A stretch of DNA of 63,375 nucleotides from Streptomyces malaysiense (GTDB taxonomy: Bacteria > Actinomycetota > Actinomycetes > Streptomycetales > Streptomycetaceae). Within the stretch, counting starts at the first letter, position 1. Each line of letters starts with the position of its first letter. The notes below the pieces were generated by a model. It was not told the origin of the DNA. It saw only the letters and a program-made list of their open reading frames with translations, and made no database searches. The stretch covers positions 1 through 63,375 of the forward strand of contig NZ_LBDA02000068.1 in NCBI RefSeq assembly GCF_000980885.2, read 5' to 3'. A program made the position numbers and the translations under genes. Below are positions 7,101 through 14,798 of this stretch, piece after piece.

Positions 7101-9658
7101 TCGCGATGGTCACCACGGCCATCGCCAAGGGCGACCTGACCAAGAAGATCGACATCGACGCCCGGGGCGAGATCCTGGAGCTGAAGACGACGATCAACAC
7201 GATGGTCGACCAGCTCTCCAGTTTCGCCGAGGAGGTCACGCGGGTGGCCCGTGAGGTGGGCACCGAGGGCCAGCTGGGCGGTCAGGCGCGGGTGCGGGAC
7301 GTGGACGGCACCTGGCGGGACCTGACGGAGTCGGTGAACGAGATGGCCGGGAACCTGACCCGGCAGGTGCGCGCCATCGCGCGGGTGGCGACCGCGGTGA
7401 CCCGGGGCGACCTGAACCTGAAGATCGACGTCGACGCGTCCGGCGAGATCCAGGAGCTCCAGGACTACATCAACAAGATGATCGCGAACCTGCGGGACAC
7501 CACGATCGCCAACAAGGAGCAGGACTGGCTCAAGGGCAACCTGGCCCGCATCTCCGCGCTCATGCAGGGCCGTCGCGACCTCCAGGACGTGGCTTCGCTG
7601 ATCATGAGCGAGCTGACGCCGGTGGTCTCCGCGCAGCACGGCGCGTTCTTCCTGGCGATGTCGCGCATGGAGGGCAAGGACACCGGCGACGACAAGGAAG
7701 CCTACGAGCTGCGGATGCTGGGTTCGTACGGCTACTCGATGGGCTCCATGCCGACGTCGTTCCGGCCCGGTGAGGCGCTGGTCGGCACGGCCGCCCAGGA
7801 GAAGCGCACCATCCTGGTCTCGGACGCGCCGAGCGGCTATCTGAAGATCTCCTCCGGGCTCGGCGAGGCCCCGCCCGCGCAGGTGATCGTGCTGCCGGTG
7901 CTGTTCGAGGACACCGTGCTCGGTGTGATCGAACTGGCCTCCTTCACGCCGTTCACACAGATCCAGAAGGACTTCCTGAACCAGATCGCCGAGGTGATCG
8001 CGACCAGCGTCAACACTATCTCGGTCAACACCAAGACCGAGCAGCTGCTGGAGCAGTCACAGGAGCTGACCGAGCAACTGCGCGAGCGGTCGGCCGAGTT
8101 GGAGAACCGGCAGAAGGCGCTCCAGGACTCCAACGCCGAACTGGAGGAGAAGGCCGAGCTGCTGGCCCGGCAGAACCGGGACATCGAGGTGAAGAACACC
8201 GAGATCGAGGAGGCGCGGCAGGTCCTGGAGGAGCGTGCCGAGCAACTCGCCGTGTCCATGCGTTACAAGAGCGAGTTCCTGGCCAACATGTCGCACGAGC
8301 TGCGTACGCCGCTGAACTCGCTGCTGATCCTGGCCAAGCTGCTCGCCGACAACGCCGAGGGCAACCTCTCGCCCAAGCAGGTCGAGTTCGCCGAGACCAT
8401 CCACGGCGCCGGATCCGATCTGCTCCAGCTGATCAACGACATCCTGGACCTCGCGAAGGTCGAGGCGGGCAAGATGGACGTCTCGCCGACCCGGATCGCG
8501 CTCGTGCAGCTCGTGGACTACGTGGAGGCGACCTTCCGGCCACTGACCGCGGAGAAGGGCCTGGACCTGTCGGTGCGGGTCTCCCCGGAGCTGCCGGCGA
8601 CCCTGCACACCGACGAGCAGCGGCTGCTCCAGGTGCTGCGCAACCTGCTGTCCAACGCGGTGAAGTTCACCGATTCCGGGTCGGTGGAGCTGGTCATCCG
8701 GCCCGCGGGCGCGAATGTCCCGCAGCACATCCGGGAGCAGCTGCTGGAGGCCGGGTCGCTCACCGATCCGGACGGGGAGCTGATCGCGTTCTCGGTGACG
8801 GACACCGGCATCGGGATCGCGGCCAGCAAGATGCGGGTGATCTTCGAGGCGTTCAAGCAGGCGGACGGCACCACCAGCCGCAAGTACGGCGGCACCGGCC
8901 TCGGTCTGTCGATCTCCCGGGAGATCGCGCAGCTGCTCGGTGGTGAGATCCACGCGCAGAGCGAACCGGGCCGCGGCTCCACGTTCACGCTCTACCTGCC
9001 GCTGTACCCGAGCGAGCTGCCGCCGCAGGGGTACCAGCAGTCCGTGGCCCCGCTGGAGGCCGGTGACCTGGCGGCCTCCGATGCGGAGCAGTCCTCGCAG
9101 CTGGCCGCCCCCGAGATCGAGACGCCGGCCGAGGTCAAGTCGTACCTGGAGATGCAGAACGGGCCGGCGGCGCTCTTCCGGCGCCGCAGGCGGAGCCTGC
9201 CGCAGGGCGGCGAGCAGCGTGCCGAGCAGTGGGCGGCGGCGCCCGAGCAGGACGGCGCGCCGTCCGTGCACGGGGTGCGTTTCGGTGGGCAGAAGGTGCT
9301 GATCGTCGACGACGACATCCGCAACGTCTTCGCGCTCACCAGCGTCCTCGAACAGCACGGGCTGTCGGTGCTGTACGCCGAGAACGGCCGCGAGGGCATC
9401 GAGGTCCTGGAACAGCACGACGACGCGGCGGTCGTCCTGATGGACATCATGATGCCGGAGATGGACGGCTATGCGACGACCACGGCGATCCGCAGGATGC
9501 CGCAGTTCGCCGGGCTGCCGATCATCGCGCTGACCGCGAAGGCGATGAAGGGCGACCGGGAGAAGGCGATCGAGGCGGGCGCCTCCGACTACGTGACCAA
9601 GCCGGTCGACTCGGACCATCTGCTGGGCGTGCTCCAGCAGTGGATGGGGGGGAAGTGA
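4199..9658 (+). CDS. osaA: OsaA, giant hybrid histidine kinase with a HAMP array
   Basis: The protein has 1819 residues and no transmembrane segment was seen. An N-terminal tandem array of 11 clear HAMP-type units (plus a degenerate first one) repeats about every 92 residues, each with a 'GDLSQKVTVDARGE'-like core. Then come a GAF domain (about 1140-1290), a coiled coil (about 1290-1355), a HisKA domain with the phosphoacceptor His1366 in SHELRTP, an HATPase (NLLSNAVKFT N box, GTGLGLS), and a C-terminal receiver with Asp1749 in VLMDIMMPEMDG. In S. coelicolor OsaA partners OsaB in osmoadaptation and aerial hyphae formation. Tandem HAMPs without membrane anchors resemble fungal Nik1-type osmosensing kinases. 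GTG at 4199 was chosen over an upstream in-frame start because GGGAGGG lies 6 bases before it. Confidence 0.92.
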   Translation: MESGAATRGRKTRAKGGPSLGRNGGTTEVDTAALNRLLAALVSMRDGNFRKRLTVSGDGVMSEIAAVFNEVADRNLHLTGELARVRRMVGREGKLTERLETGACEGSWATAIDHSNALVDDLVRPVSEVGRVLTAVAEGDLSPRMELRTQAPDGGTGHPLRGEFLKVGRTVNNLVDQLSTFTDEVTRVASEVGTEGKLGGQARVRGMSGSWKDLTDSVNTMADRLTAQVRDIALVTTAVAKGDLSRKVTVHVAGEMLELKNTVNTMVDQLSAFSSEVTRVAREVGTEGILGGRAQVPEVAGVWKELTDSVNTMAGNLTAQVRGISQVTTAVANGDLSQKVTVQARGEVAQLAETINQMTETLRIFADEVTRVANEVGAEGRLGGQANVPGAAGTWKDLTDSVNTVFRNLTTQVRDIAAVTTAVANGDLSQKVTVDVAGEMLELKNTVNGMVDQLSSFGAEVTRVAREIGVEGELGGQAQVPGAAGTWKDLTDSVNTAFRNLTGQVRNIAQVTTAVANGDLSQKVTVDVSGEMLKLKNTVNTMVDQLSSFADQVTRMARDVGTEGRLGGQAQVDGVSGTWKELTDSVNFMAGNLTSQVRNIAQVTTAVANGDLSQKIDVDARGEILELKDTINTMVDQLSAFADQVTRVARDVGTEGRLGGQAQVPGVAGVWRDLTDSVNGMAGNLTAQVRNIAQVATAVAGGDLSQKITVDARGEILELKNTLNTMVDQLSSFAQEVTRVAREVGTEGILGGQAEVQGVSGTWKDLTQSVNFMANNLTIQVRNIAEVTTAVAKGDLSKKITVDAKGEILELVTTVNTMVVQLSSFAEQVTRVAREVGTEGILGGQAHVPGVTGIWKDLSNNVNLMANNLTMQVRNISQVAAAVANGDLTRQVTIEASGEVAQLADTINTMVKTLSSFADQVTKVAREVGTDGILGGQAHVPGVAGTWKDLTESVNQMASNLTGQVRNIAMVTTAIAKGDLTKKIDIDARGEILELKTTINTMVDQLSSFAEEVTRVAREVGTEGQLGGQARVRDVDGTWRDLTESVNEMAGNLTRQVRAIARVATAVTRGDLNLKIDVDASGEIQELQDYINKMIANLRDTTIANKEQDWLKGNLARISALMQGRRDLQDVASLIMSELTPVVSAQHGAFFLAMSRMEGKDTGDDKEAYELRMLGSYGYSMGSMPTSFRPGEALVGTAAQEKRTILVSDAPSGYLKISSGLGEAPPAQVIVLPVLFEDTVLGVIELASFTPFTQIQKDFLNQIAEVIATSVNTISVNTKTEQLLEQSQELTEQLRERSAELENRQKALQDSNAELEEKAELLARQNRDIEVKNTEIEEARQVLEERAEQLAVSMRYKSEFLANMSHELRTPLNSLLILAKLLADNAEGNLSPKQVEFAETIHGAGSDLLQLINDILDLAKVEAGKMDVSPTRIALVQLVDYVEATFRPLTAEKGLDLSVRVSPELPATLHTDEQRLLQVLRNLLSNAVKFTDSGSVELVIRPAGANVPQHIREQLLEAGSLTDPDGELIAFSVTDTGIGIAASKMRVIFEAFKQADGTTSRKYGGTGLGLSISREIAQLLGGEIHAQSEPGRGSTFTLYLPLYPSELPPQGYQQSVAPLEAGDLAASDAEQSSQLAAPEIETPAEVKSYLEMQNGPAALFRRRRRSLPQGGEQRAEQWAAAPEQDGAPSVHGVRFGGQKVLIVDDDIRNVFALTSVLEQHGLSVLYAENGREGIEVLEQHDDAAVVLMDIMMPEMDGYATTTAIRRMPQFAGLPIIALTAKAMKGDREKAIEAGASDYVTKPVDSDHLLGVLQQWMGGK

Positions 9659-9732
9659 CCGGATCGGCCGACCATGGTGTGAACACCCGGGGAACCCCCG
9701 GCCGGTGCGCGGAGTTGTGCGCTTAAGGTGGT

Positions 9733-9778
9733 TGGGAACGTATGGGAACGTGGGGTTCCGGGAACCATCCCGGTTCCC
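9733..9778 (+). promoter_or_regulatory. Cluster of GGGAAC half-sites upstream of osaB
   Basis: Two direct repeats TGGGAACGT start at 9733 and 9743 with a 10-bp period. They are followed by a perfect GGTTCC-G-GGAACC palindrome (9754-9766) and a further GGTTCC at 9772-9777. They lie between osaA and osaB, about 155-200 bases before osaB. GGAAC is also the -35 element of several ECF sigma factors, so this may be an operator, overlapping promoters or both. Confidence 0.45.
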
Positions 9779-9932
9779 CCCGCGTTTCCGCTGTGTGCAC
9801 GGTGACATCGCGGTGACAGGGTGTGTCGACAAGCGGGGTGCGGCTACGATGACCGGCACAAGGACGGGCGGCGAAAGGGAGTCGTCCCCTGGGGCGGCGC
9901 CCGGTGTACCGCCGGGGCGAGGAGGGCGGGCC

Positions 9933-10613
9933 ATGGTGCAGAAGGCCAAGATCCTCCTGGTCGATGACCGGCCGGAGAATCTGCTGGCGCTGGAGGCCAT
10001 CCTCTCTGCGCTCGATCAGACGCTGGTGCGGGCATCGAGCGGGGAGGAAGCGCTCAAAGCACTGCTCACGGACGATTTCGCGGTCATTCTGCTGGATGTC
10101 CAGATGCCGGGCATGGACGGATTCGAGACAGCGGCGCACATCAAGCGGCGCGAGCGGACCCGGGACATCCCGATCATCTTCCTCACCGCGATCAACCACG
10201 GCCCGCACCACACCTTCCGGGGTTACGCGGCCGGCGCGGTGGACTACATCTCCAAGCCGTTCGACCCGTGGGTGCTGCGCGCCAAGGTCTCGGTGTTCGT
10301 CGAGCTGTACATGAAGAACTGTCAGCTGCGCGAGCAGGCGGCGCTGCTGCGGCTCCAGTTGGAGGGCGGCGGCAAGGGCGCGGTCGCCGGCAAGGAGTCG
10401 GCAGGGCTGCTCGCCGAGCTGTCCGCGCGGCTCGCGGCCGTCGAGGAGCAGGCGGAGGCGCTGTCCAAACAGCTGGACGACGACTCCGCGGACGCGGCCG
10501 CGGTGGCCACGGCGGCGCATCTGGAGCGCAAACTCACCGGACTGCGCCGCGCGCTCGACGCCCTGGAGCCGGGTACCGGTGCGGGCGGTCCCGCGGTGTC
10601 GCCGGCCAACTGA
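9933..10613 (+). CDS. osaB: OsaB, response regulator with coiled-coil output
   Basis: The protein has 226 residues. An N-terminal receiver domain (about 5-125) shows the acidic DD pair at 11-12, phosphoacceptor Asp55 in LLDVQMPGMDG, a Thr/Ala switch region and the KPFDP lysine. The C-terminal about 90 residues are Ala/Leu/Glu-rich and predicted coiled coil. No DNA-binding domain is visible, so output is probably through protein contacts. OsaB of S. coelicolor is required for aerial growth under osmotic stress. ATG at 9933 is preceded by GGAGGG at ideal spacing, while an in-frame ATG at 9849 lacks one. A 274-bp gap with its own putative regulatory cluster separates it from osaA. Confidence 0.88.
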   Translation: MVQKAKILLVDDRPENLLALEAILSALDQTLVRASSGEEALKALLTDDFAVILLDVQMPGMDGFETAAHIKRRERTRDIPIIFLTAINHGPHHTFRGYAAGAVDYISKPFDPWVLRAKVSVFVELYMKNCQLREQAALLRLQLEGGGKGAVAGKESAGLLAELSARLAAVEEQAEALSKQLDDDSADAAAVATAAHLERKLTGLRRALDALEPGTGAGGPAVSPAN

Positions 10614-10737
10614 GGCGCCCGGAGACCGCGGTTGCCCATGAAGCCTCGTCAGTTCCGTGCCCCGGCAGGGGCGACACGAACGGGTGAAGCTGTGGGCACA
10701 CGTGTCCGTCGTCGTCTCCCCCGGTAACCTCACACCC

Positions 10738-13527
10738 ATGGCCTCACGTCCCTCCGCAGCCAAGAAGCAGCCCGCGAAGAAGGCTGCCGCTCCCGCGAAG
10801 GGTCCGGCGAAGAAGGCCGTCGCCGCGAAGAAGGCCCCGGCCAGGAAGGCGCCCGCCAAGAAGGCGCCGGCCCGCAAGGCCGCGGTCAAGAAGGCGCCGC
10901 CGAGGCCGGCACCCAGCCCCACCGGGGGCGTGTACCGCCTGGCGCGCGCCCTCTGGCTCGGTCTCGCGCACGCGGTCGGCGCCGTCTTCCGCGGCATAGG
11001 GCAGGGCGCCAGGAACCTGGATCCGGCGCACCGCAAGGACGGCGTGGCACTGCTGCTGTTCGGTATCGCGCTGATCGTCGCCGCGGGTACCTGGGCCGAC
11101 CTCAAGGGCCCCGTCGGCGACCTGGTGGAGATCCTGGTCACCGGCGCCTTCGGCCGGCTCGACCTGCTGGTGCCGATACTGCTCGCGGTGATCGCCGTAC
11201 GGCTCATCCGGCACCCCGAGAAGCCCGAGGCCAACGGCCGGATCGTGATCGGTCTGTCCGCGCTCCTGGTCGGGGTGCTCGGCCAGGTCCACATCGCGTG
11301 CGGCTCGCCCGCCCGCAGCGACGGCATGCAGGCCATAAGGGACGCCGGCGGCCTCATCGGCTGGGCGGCGGCCACCCCGCTGACGTACACCATGACCGAG
11401 ATGCTCGCCGTGCCGCTGCTGGTGCTGCTGACCGTCTTCGGACTGCTCGTGGTGACCGCCACCCCCGTCAACGCCATCCCGCAGCGGCTGCGCGCCCTCG
11501 GGGTGCGCCTCGGCGTGCTGCACGAGCACGAGCCGGAGGAGTTCGGCGAGGACGACGAGCGCTACGAGGAGCAGTGGCGCGAGGCGCTGCCCGCGCGCTC
11601 CCGCGTACGCTCCGGTGGCTCCCGGTCGTACGACCCCGACGAGGCCGAGGAAGAGGCCCTGTCGAGCCGTCGCGGGCGGCCCAGGCGCTCCGCGGTGCCC
11701 CAGCCGGATCCCCGCCGCCGGATGGACGCCGTGGACGTGGCCGCCGCTGCCGCCGCCGCGCTCGACGGCGCCGTGCAGCACGGTCTGCCGCCGTCCCCGC
11801 TGGTCGCCGACCTCACCCAGGGCGTCAGCGTCGGCGACCGCGAGGAGACCACCCCGGTCCCGGCCCCCGACGCGCCCGCCGCCGCGGACCCCGAGCCGGC
11901 CCCCGCCAAGGCCGCCCGGCCGTCCGCCAGGCCGGTCCCGGCCGCCCGCCCCGAACGGGGCGGGGGCTCCGTCGTACCGGACCTCACGAAGCAGACTCCC
12001 GAGGAGCCGCGTGAGCTGCCCGCGCGCGCGGAGCAGCTGCAGTTGTCCGGTGACATCACCTACTCGCTGCCCGCCCTGGACCTGCTCCAGCGCGGCGGGC
12101 CCGGCAAGGTCCGCAGCGAGGCCAACGACGCCATAGTCGCCTCCCTCACCCAGGTCTTCACCGAGTTCAAGGTCGACGCGGCCGTCACCGGCTTCACCCG
12201 CGGTCCGACGGTCACCCGGTACGAGGTCGAGCTCGGCCCGGCCGTGAAGGTGGAGCGGATCACCGCGCTCACCAAGAACATCGCCTACGCGGTCGCCAGC
12301 CCGGACGTGCGGATCATCAGCCCCATCCCCGGCAAGTCCGCGGTGGGCATCGAGATCCCCAACACCGACCGGGAGATGGTCAACCTCGGCGACGTGCTGC
12401 GGCTCGCGGAGTCCGCCGAGGACGACGACCCGATGCTGGTCGCCTTCGGCAAGGACGTCGAGGGCGGCTACGTCATGCACTCGCTGGCGAAGATGCCGCA
12501 CATGCTGGTCGCCGGTGCCACCGGCTCCGGCAAGTCGTCCTGCATCAACTGTCTGATCACCTCGATCATGATGCGGGCGACCCCGGAGGACGTGCGGATG
12601 ATCCTGGTCGACCCCAAGCGGGTCGAGCTGACCGCGTACGAGGGCATCCCGCACCTGATCACGCCGATCATCACCAACCCCAAGCGGGCCGCCGAGGCGC
12701 TCCAGTGGGTGGTGCGCGAGATGGATCTGCGCTACGACGACCTCGCGGCCTACGGCTACCGGCACATCGACGACTTCAACCGGGCCGTGCGCGAGGGCAG
12801 GGCCAAGCCGCCGGAGGGCAGCGAGCGCGAGCTCCAGCCGTACCCGTACCTGCTGGTGATCGTGGACGAGCTGGCCGACCTGATGATGGTCGCCCCGCGC
12901 GACGTCGAGGACTCGATCGTGCGCATCACCCAGCTCGCGCGCGCCGCCGGCATCCACCTGGTGCTCGCCACCCAGCGCCCCTCGGTCGACGTGGTCACCG
13001 GTCTGATCAAGGCCAACGTGCCCTCCCGGCTCGCCTTCGCCACGTCCTCGCTGGCCGACTCCCGCGTCATCCTCGACCAGCCCGGCGCCGAGAAGCTGAT
13101 CGGCAAGGGCGACGGCCTCTTCCTGCCGATGGGCGCCAACAAGCCGACCCGTATGCAGGGCGCCTTCGTGACCGAGGAGGAGGTCGCGGAGGTCGTACGG
13201 CACTGCAAGGAGCAGATGGCGCCGGTCTTCCGGGAAGACGTCACGGTCGGCACCAAGCAGAAGAAGGAGATCGACGAGGACATCGGCGACGACCTGGACC
13301 TGCTGTGCCAGGCGGCCGAACTCGTCGTGTCCACCCAGTTCGGGTCCACGTCCATGCTCCAGCGCAAGCTGCGCGTCGGCTTCGCCAAGGCCGGCCGGTT
13401 GATGGACCTCATGGAGTCCCGCGGCATCGTGGGGCCCAGCGAGGGATCCAAGGCGCGTGACGTTCTGGTGAAACCCGACGACCTGGACGGCGTGCTCGCC
13501 GTGATTCGGGGCGAATCCGAGGGATAG
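10738..13527 (+). CDS. ftsK: FtsK/SpoIIIE DNA translocase
   Basis: The protein has 929 residues and pumps chromosomal DNA through sporulation septa. The first about 60 residues are a Lys/Ala/Pro repeat tail (KKAPA/KKAVA units) resembling histone H1. This is followed by four transmembrane segments (about 85-250), an acidic Pro/Ala-rich linker (about 265-430) and the RecA-like motor, with Walker A GATGSGKS at 593-600 and Walker B LLVIVDELADLM. The protein ends in a gamma winged-helix domain (about 845-920, 'GSTSMLQRKLRVGFAKAGRLMD') that would read directional DNA sequences. ATG at 10738 has no obvious ribosome binding site. The next gene is 338 bases away, so it is probably monocistronic. Confidence 0.95.
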   Translation: MASRPSAAKKQPAKKAAAPAKGPAKKAVAAKKAPARKAPAKKAPARKAAVKKAPPRPAPSPTGGVYRLARALWLGLAHAVGAVFRGIGQGARNLDPAHRKDGVALLLFGIALIVAAGTWADLKGPVGDLVEILVTGAFGRLDLLVPILLAVIAVRLIRHPEKPEANGRIVIGLSALLVGVLGQVHIACGSPARSDGMQAIRDAGGLIGWAAATPLTYTMTEMLAVPLLVLLTVFGLLVVTATPVNAIPQRLRALGVRLGVLHEHEPEEFGEDDERYEEQWREALPARSRVRSGGSRSYDPDEAEEEALSSRRGRPRRSAVPQPDPRRRMDAVDVAAAAAAALDGAVQHGLPPSPLVADLTQGVSVGDREETTPVPAPDAPAAADPEPAPAKAARPSARPVPAARPERGGGSVVPDLTKQTPEEPRELPARAEQLQLSGDITYSLPALDLLQRGGPGKVRSEANDAIVASLTQVFTEFKVDAAVTGFTRGPTVTRYEVELGPAVKVERITALTKNIAYAVASPDVRIISPIPGKSAVGIEIPNTDREMVNLGDVLRLAESAEDDDPMLVAFGKDVEGGYVMHSLAKMPHMLVAGATGSGKSSCINCLITSIMMRATPEDVRMILVDPKRVELTAYEGIPHLITPIITNPKRAAEALQWVVREMDLRYDDLAAYGYRHIDDFNRAVREGRAKPPEGSERELQPYPYLLVIVDELADLMMVAPRDVEDSIVRITQLARAAGIHLVLATQRPSVDVVTGLIKANVPSRLAFATSSLADSRVILDQPGAEKLIGKGDGLFLPMGANKPTRMQGAFVTEEEVAEVVRHCKEQMAPVFREDVTVGTKQKKEIDEDIGDDLDLLCQAAELVVSTQFGSTSMLQRKLRVGFAKAGRLMDLMESRGIVGPSEGSKARDVLVKPDDLDGVLAVIRGESEG

Positions 13528-13865
13528 TAATAAGAGCCGCCCGGTTCCGCACGACGAACGCCGGGCGGAGGTCTGTCGCGATGCGCCCGTCTCCGACGTG
13601 ATCGAGCCGTGCCGTCGTGCTGCGTCCGTGCCCGCCGTGATCCACCCGTTAGAGAGCGGCGGGCAACCGTTTCCCTTTGTCCTACGTCAAGTTGAGCGAG
13701 AGGACAGGTAAGCGTCCCGTCCCGGGGTATTCGCCTGTCCAGCCCTCGGAGTGACGGGCCATTCCGATGGCGTAGAAGTTCCTACCGCCCGGTTGCCCCA
13801 CCCTTTCGTACCCCCCCTAGACTGAGCTTCCAGCACAGGTGGCTACACGCTCGAAAGGCGCCCCC
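13528..13865 (+). other. Intergenic region between ftsK and the RodZ-like gene (338 bp)
   Basis: It contains the ftsK terminator hairpin at 13537-13568 and presumably the promoter of the downstream gene. I see no coding potential and no RNA gene. Confidence 0.5.
13537..13568 (+). terminator. Hairpin terminator after ftsK
   Basis: CCGCCCGG (13537-13544) pairs with CCGGGCGG (13561-13568) across a 16-base loop, 10 bases after the ftsK stop codon. There is no T run. Confidence 0.55.
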
Positions 13866-14705
13866 GTGTCCATCGGCAACTCCCCTGAAGACGAGCGTCC
13901 CTTCCCAGACGAGTCCCAGGAAGCCCGAATCTCCGTGGGCCGTGCCCTCAAGCAGGCGCGGATCGCGGCCGGGCTCACCGCGGACGACGTCAGCAGCGCC
14001 ACTCGTGTCCGGCTCGCCATCGTGCACGCCATCGAGGCGGACGACTTCGGCCCCTGCGGCGGCGCCGTGTACGCGCGCGGTCACATCCGGAACCTGGCCA
14101 GGGCCGTCCATCTCGATCCCGAGCCGTTGGTCGCCCAGTACGACGCCGAGCACGGCGGCCGGCCCGCGCCCACTCCGGCCGCACCCCTGTTCGAGGCCGA
14201 GCGGATCCGCCCCGAGCGCCGGGGTCCCAACTGGACCGCGGCGATGGTCGCCGCGATCGTCGTGGTGATCGGTTTCGTGGGCTTCACCGCGGTCAAGGGC
14301 AGCGGCGGCGGAAGCGACTCCAAGTCGCTCGCCGAGAGCTCCACCCCCGCCACCAGCAAGGCGGCCTCGCCCGCGCCCACCAAGGACAAGCCCGCCGACC
14401 CCGCGCCCGAGCCCACCGACAGCGCCATCGCGGCCGCCCCCCAGGACAAGGTCACCGTCCAGGTCAGCGCGCCCAACGGACGCAGCTGGATCTCGGCCAA
14501 GGACCACAACGGGCGGATGCTCTTCGACGGCCTGCTGGACAAGGGCCAGTCCAAGACCTTCCAGGACAGCACCAAGATCAACCTGATCCTCGGTGACGCC
14601 GGCGCGATCGAGCTGTACGTCAACGGCAAGAAGATCGAGGACAGCTTCCGGCCCGGCGCCGTGGAGCGCCTGACGTACACCAAGGGCGACCCCGTCGCGG
14701 GCTGA
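13866..14705 (+). CDS. RodZ-like helix-turn-helix membrane protein
   Basis: The protein has 279 residues: an N-terminal Xre/RodZ-type helix-turn-helix (about 20-95, 'GRALKQARIAAGLTADDVSSATRV'), one transmembrane helix (about 120-140), an Ala/Pro/Ser/Lys linker, and a C-terminal extracytoplasmic beta domain of the DUF4115 type (about 190-275). RodZ proteins link the cytoskeleton to wall synthesis. In actinomycetes, which lack MreB in many lineages, the partner is less clear. The domain order (HTH inside, beta domain outside) fits a type II membrane topology. GTG at 13866 follows GAAAGG by 6 bases, and an upstream in-frame GTG at 13839 is the alternative. It sits 93 bases before rimO and may be co-transcribed with it. 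Confidence 0.82.
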   Translation: MSIGNSPEDERPFPDESQEARISVGRALKQARIAAGLTADDVSSATRVRLAIVHAIEADDFGPCGGAVYARGHIRNLARAVHLDPEPLVAQYDAEHGGRPAPTPAAPLFEAERIRPERRGPNWTAAMVAAIVVVIGFVGFTAVKGSGGGSDSKSLAESSTPATSKAASPAPTKDKPADPAPEPTDSAIAAAPQDKVTVQVSAPNGRSWISAKDHNGRMLFDGLLDKGQSKTFQDSTKINLILGDAGAIELYVNGKKIEDSFRPGAVERLTYTKGDPVAG

Positions 14706-14798
14706 ACCGGCCCGTCGCGGACCCGGCCGACGGGGTCGGCCGGGTCCGGCCAACCCCGTCGACATGGGCTGTCGGTGAGACAAAGTACTCTTGAGCCC

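Noticed and set aside
4743..7460. Regular 276-bp repetition, considered as a CRISPR-like or minisatellite array
   Set aside because: The repeats are in-frame coding HAMP domains with 92-residue periodicity and no spacers of CRISPR type.
3923..7639. 1238-codon open frame on the - strand opposite osaA
   Set aside because: Its apparent repeats (HLAGHPRDL, LHHRVDG and similar) are the antisense reading of the HAMP array. It has no start signal and no independent homology.
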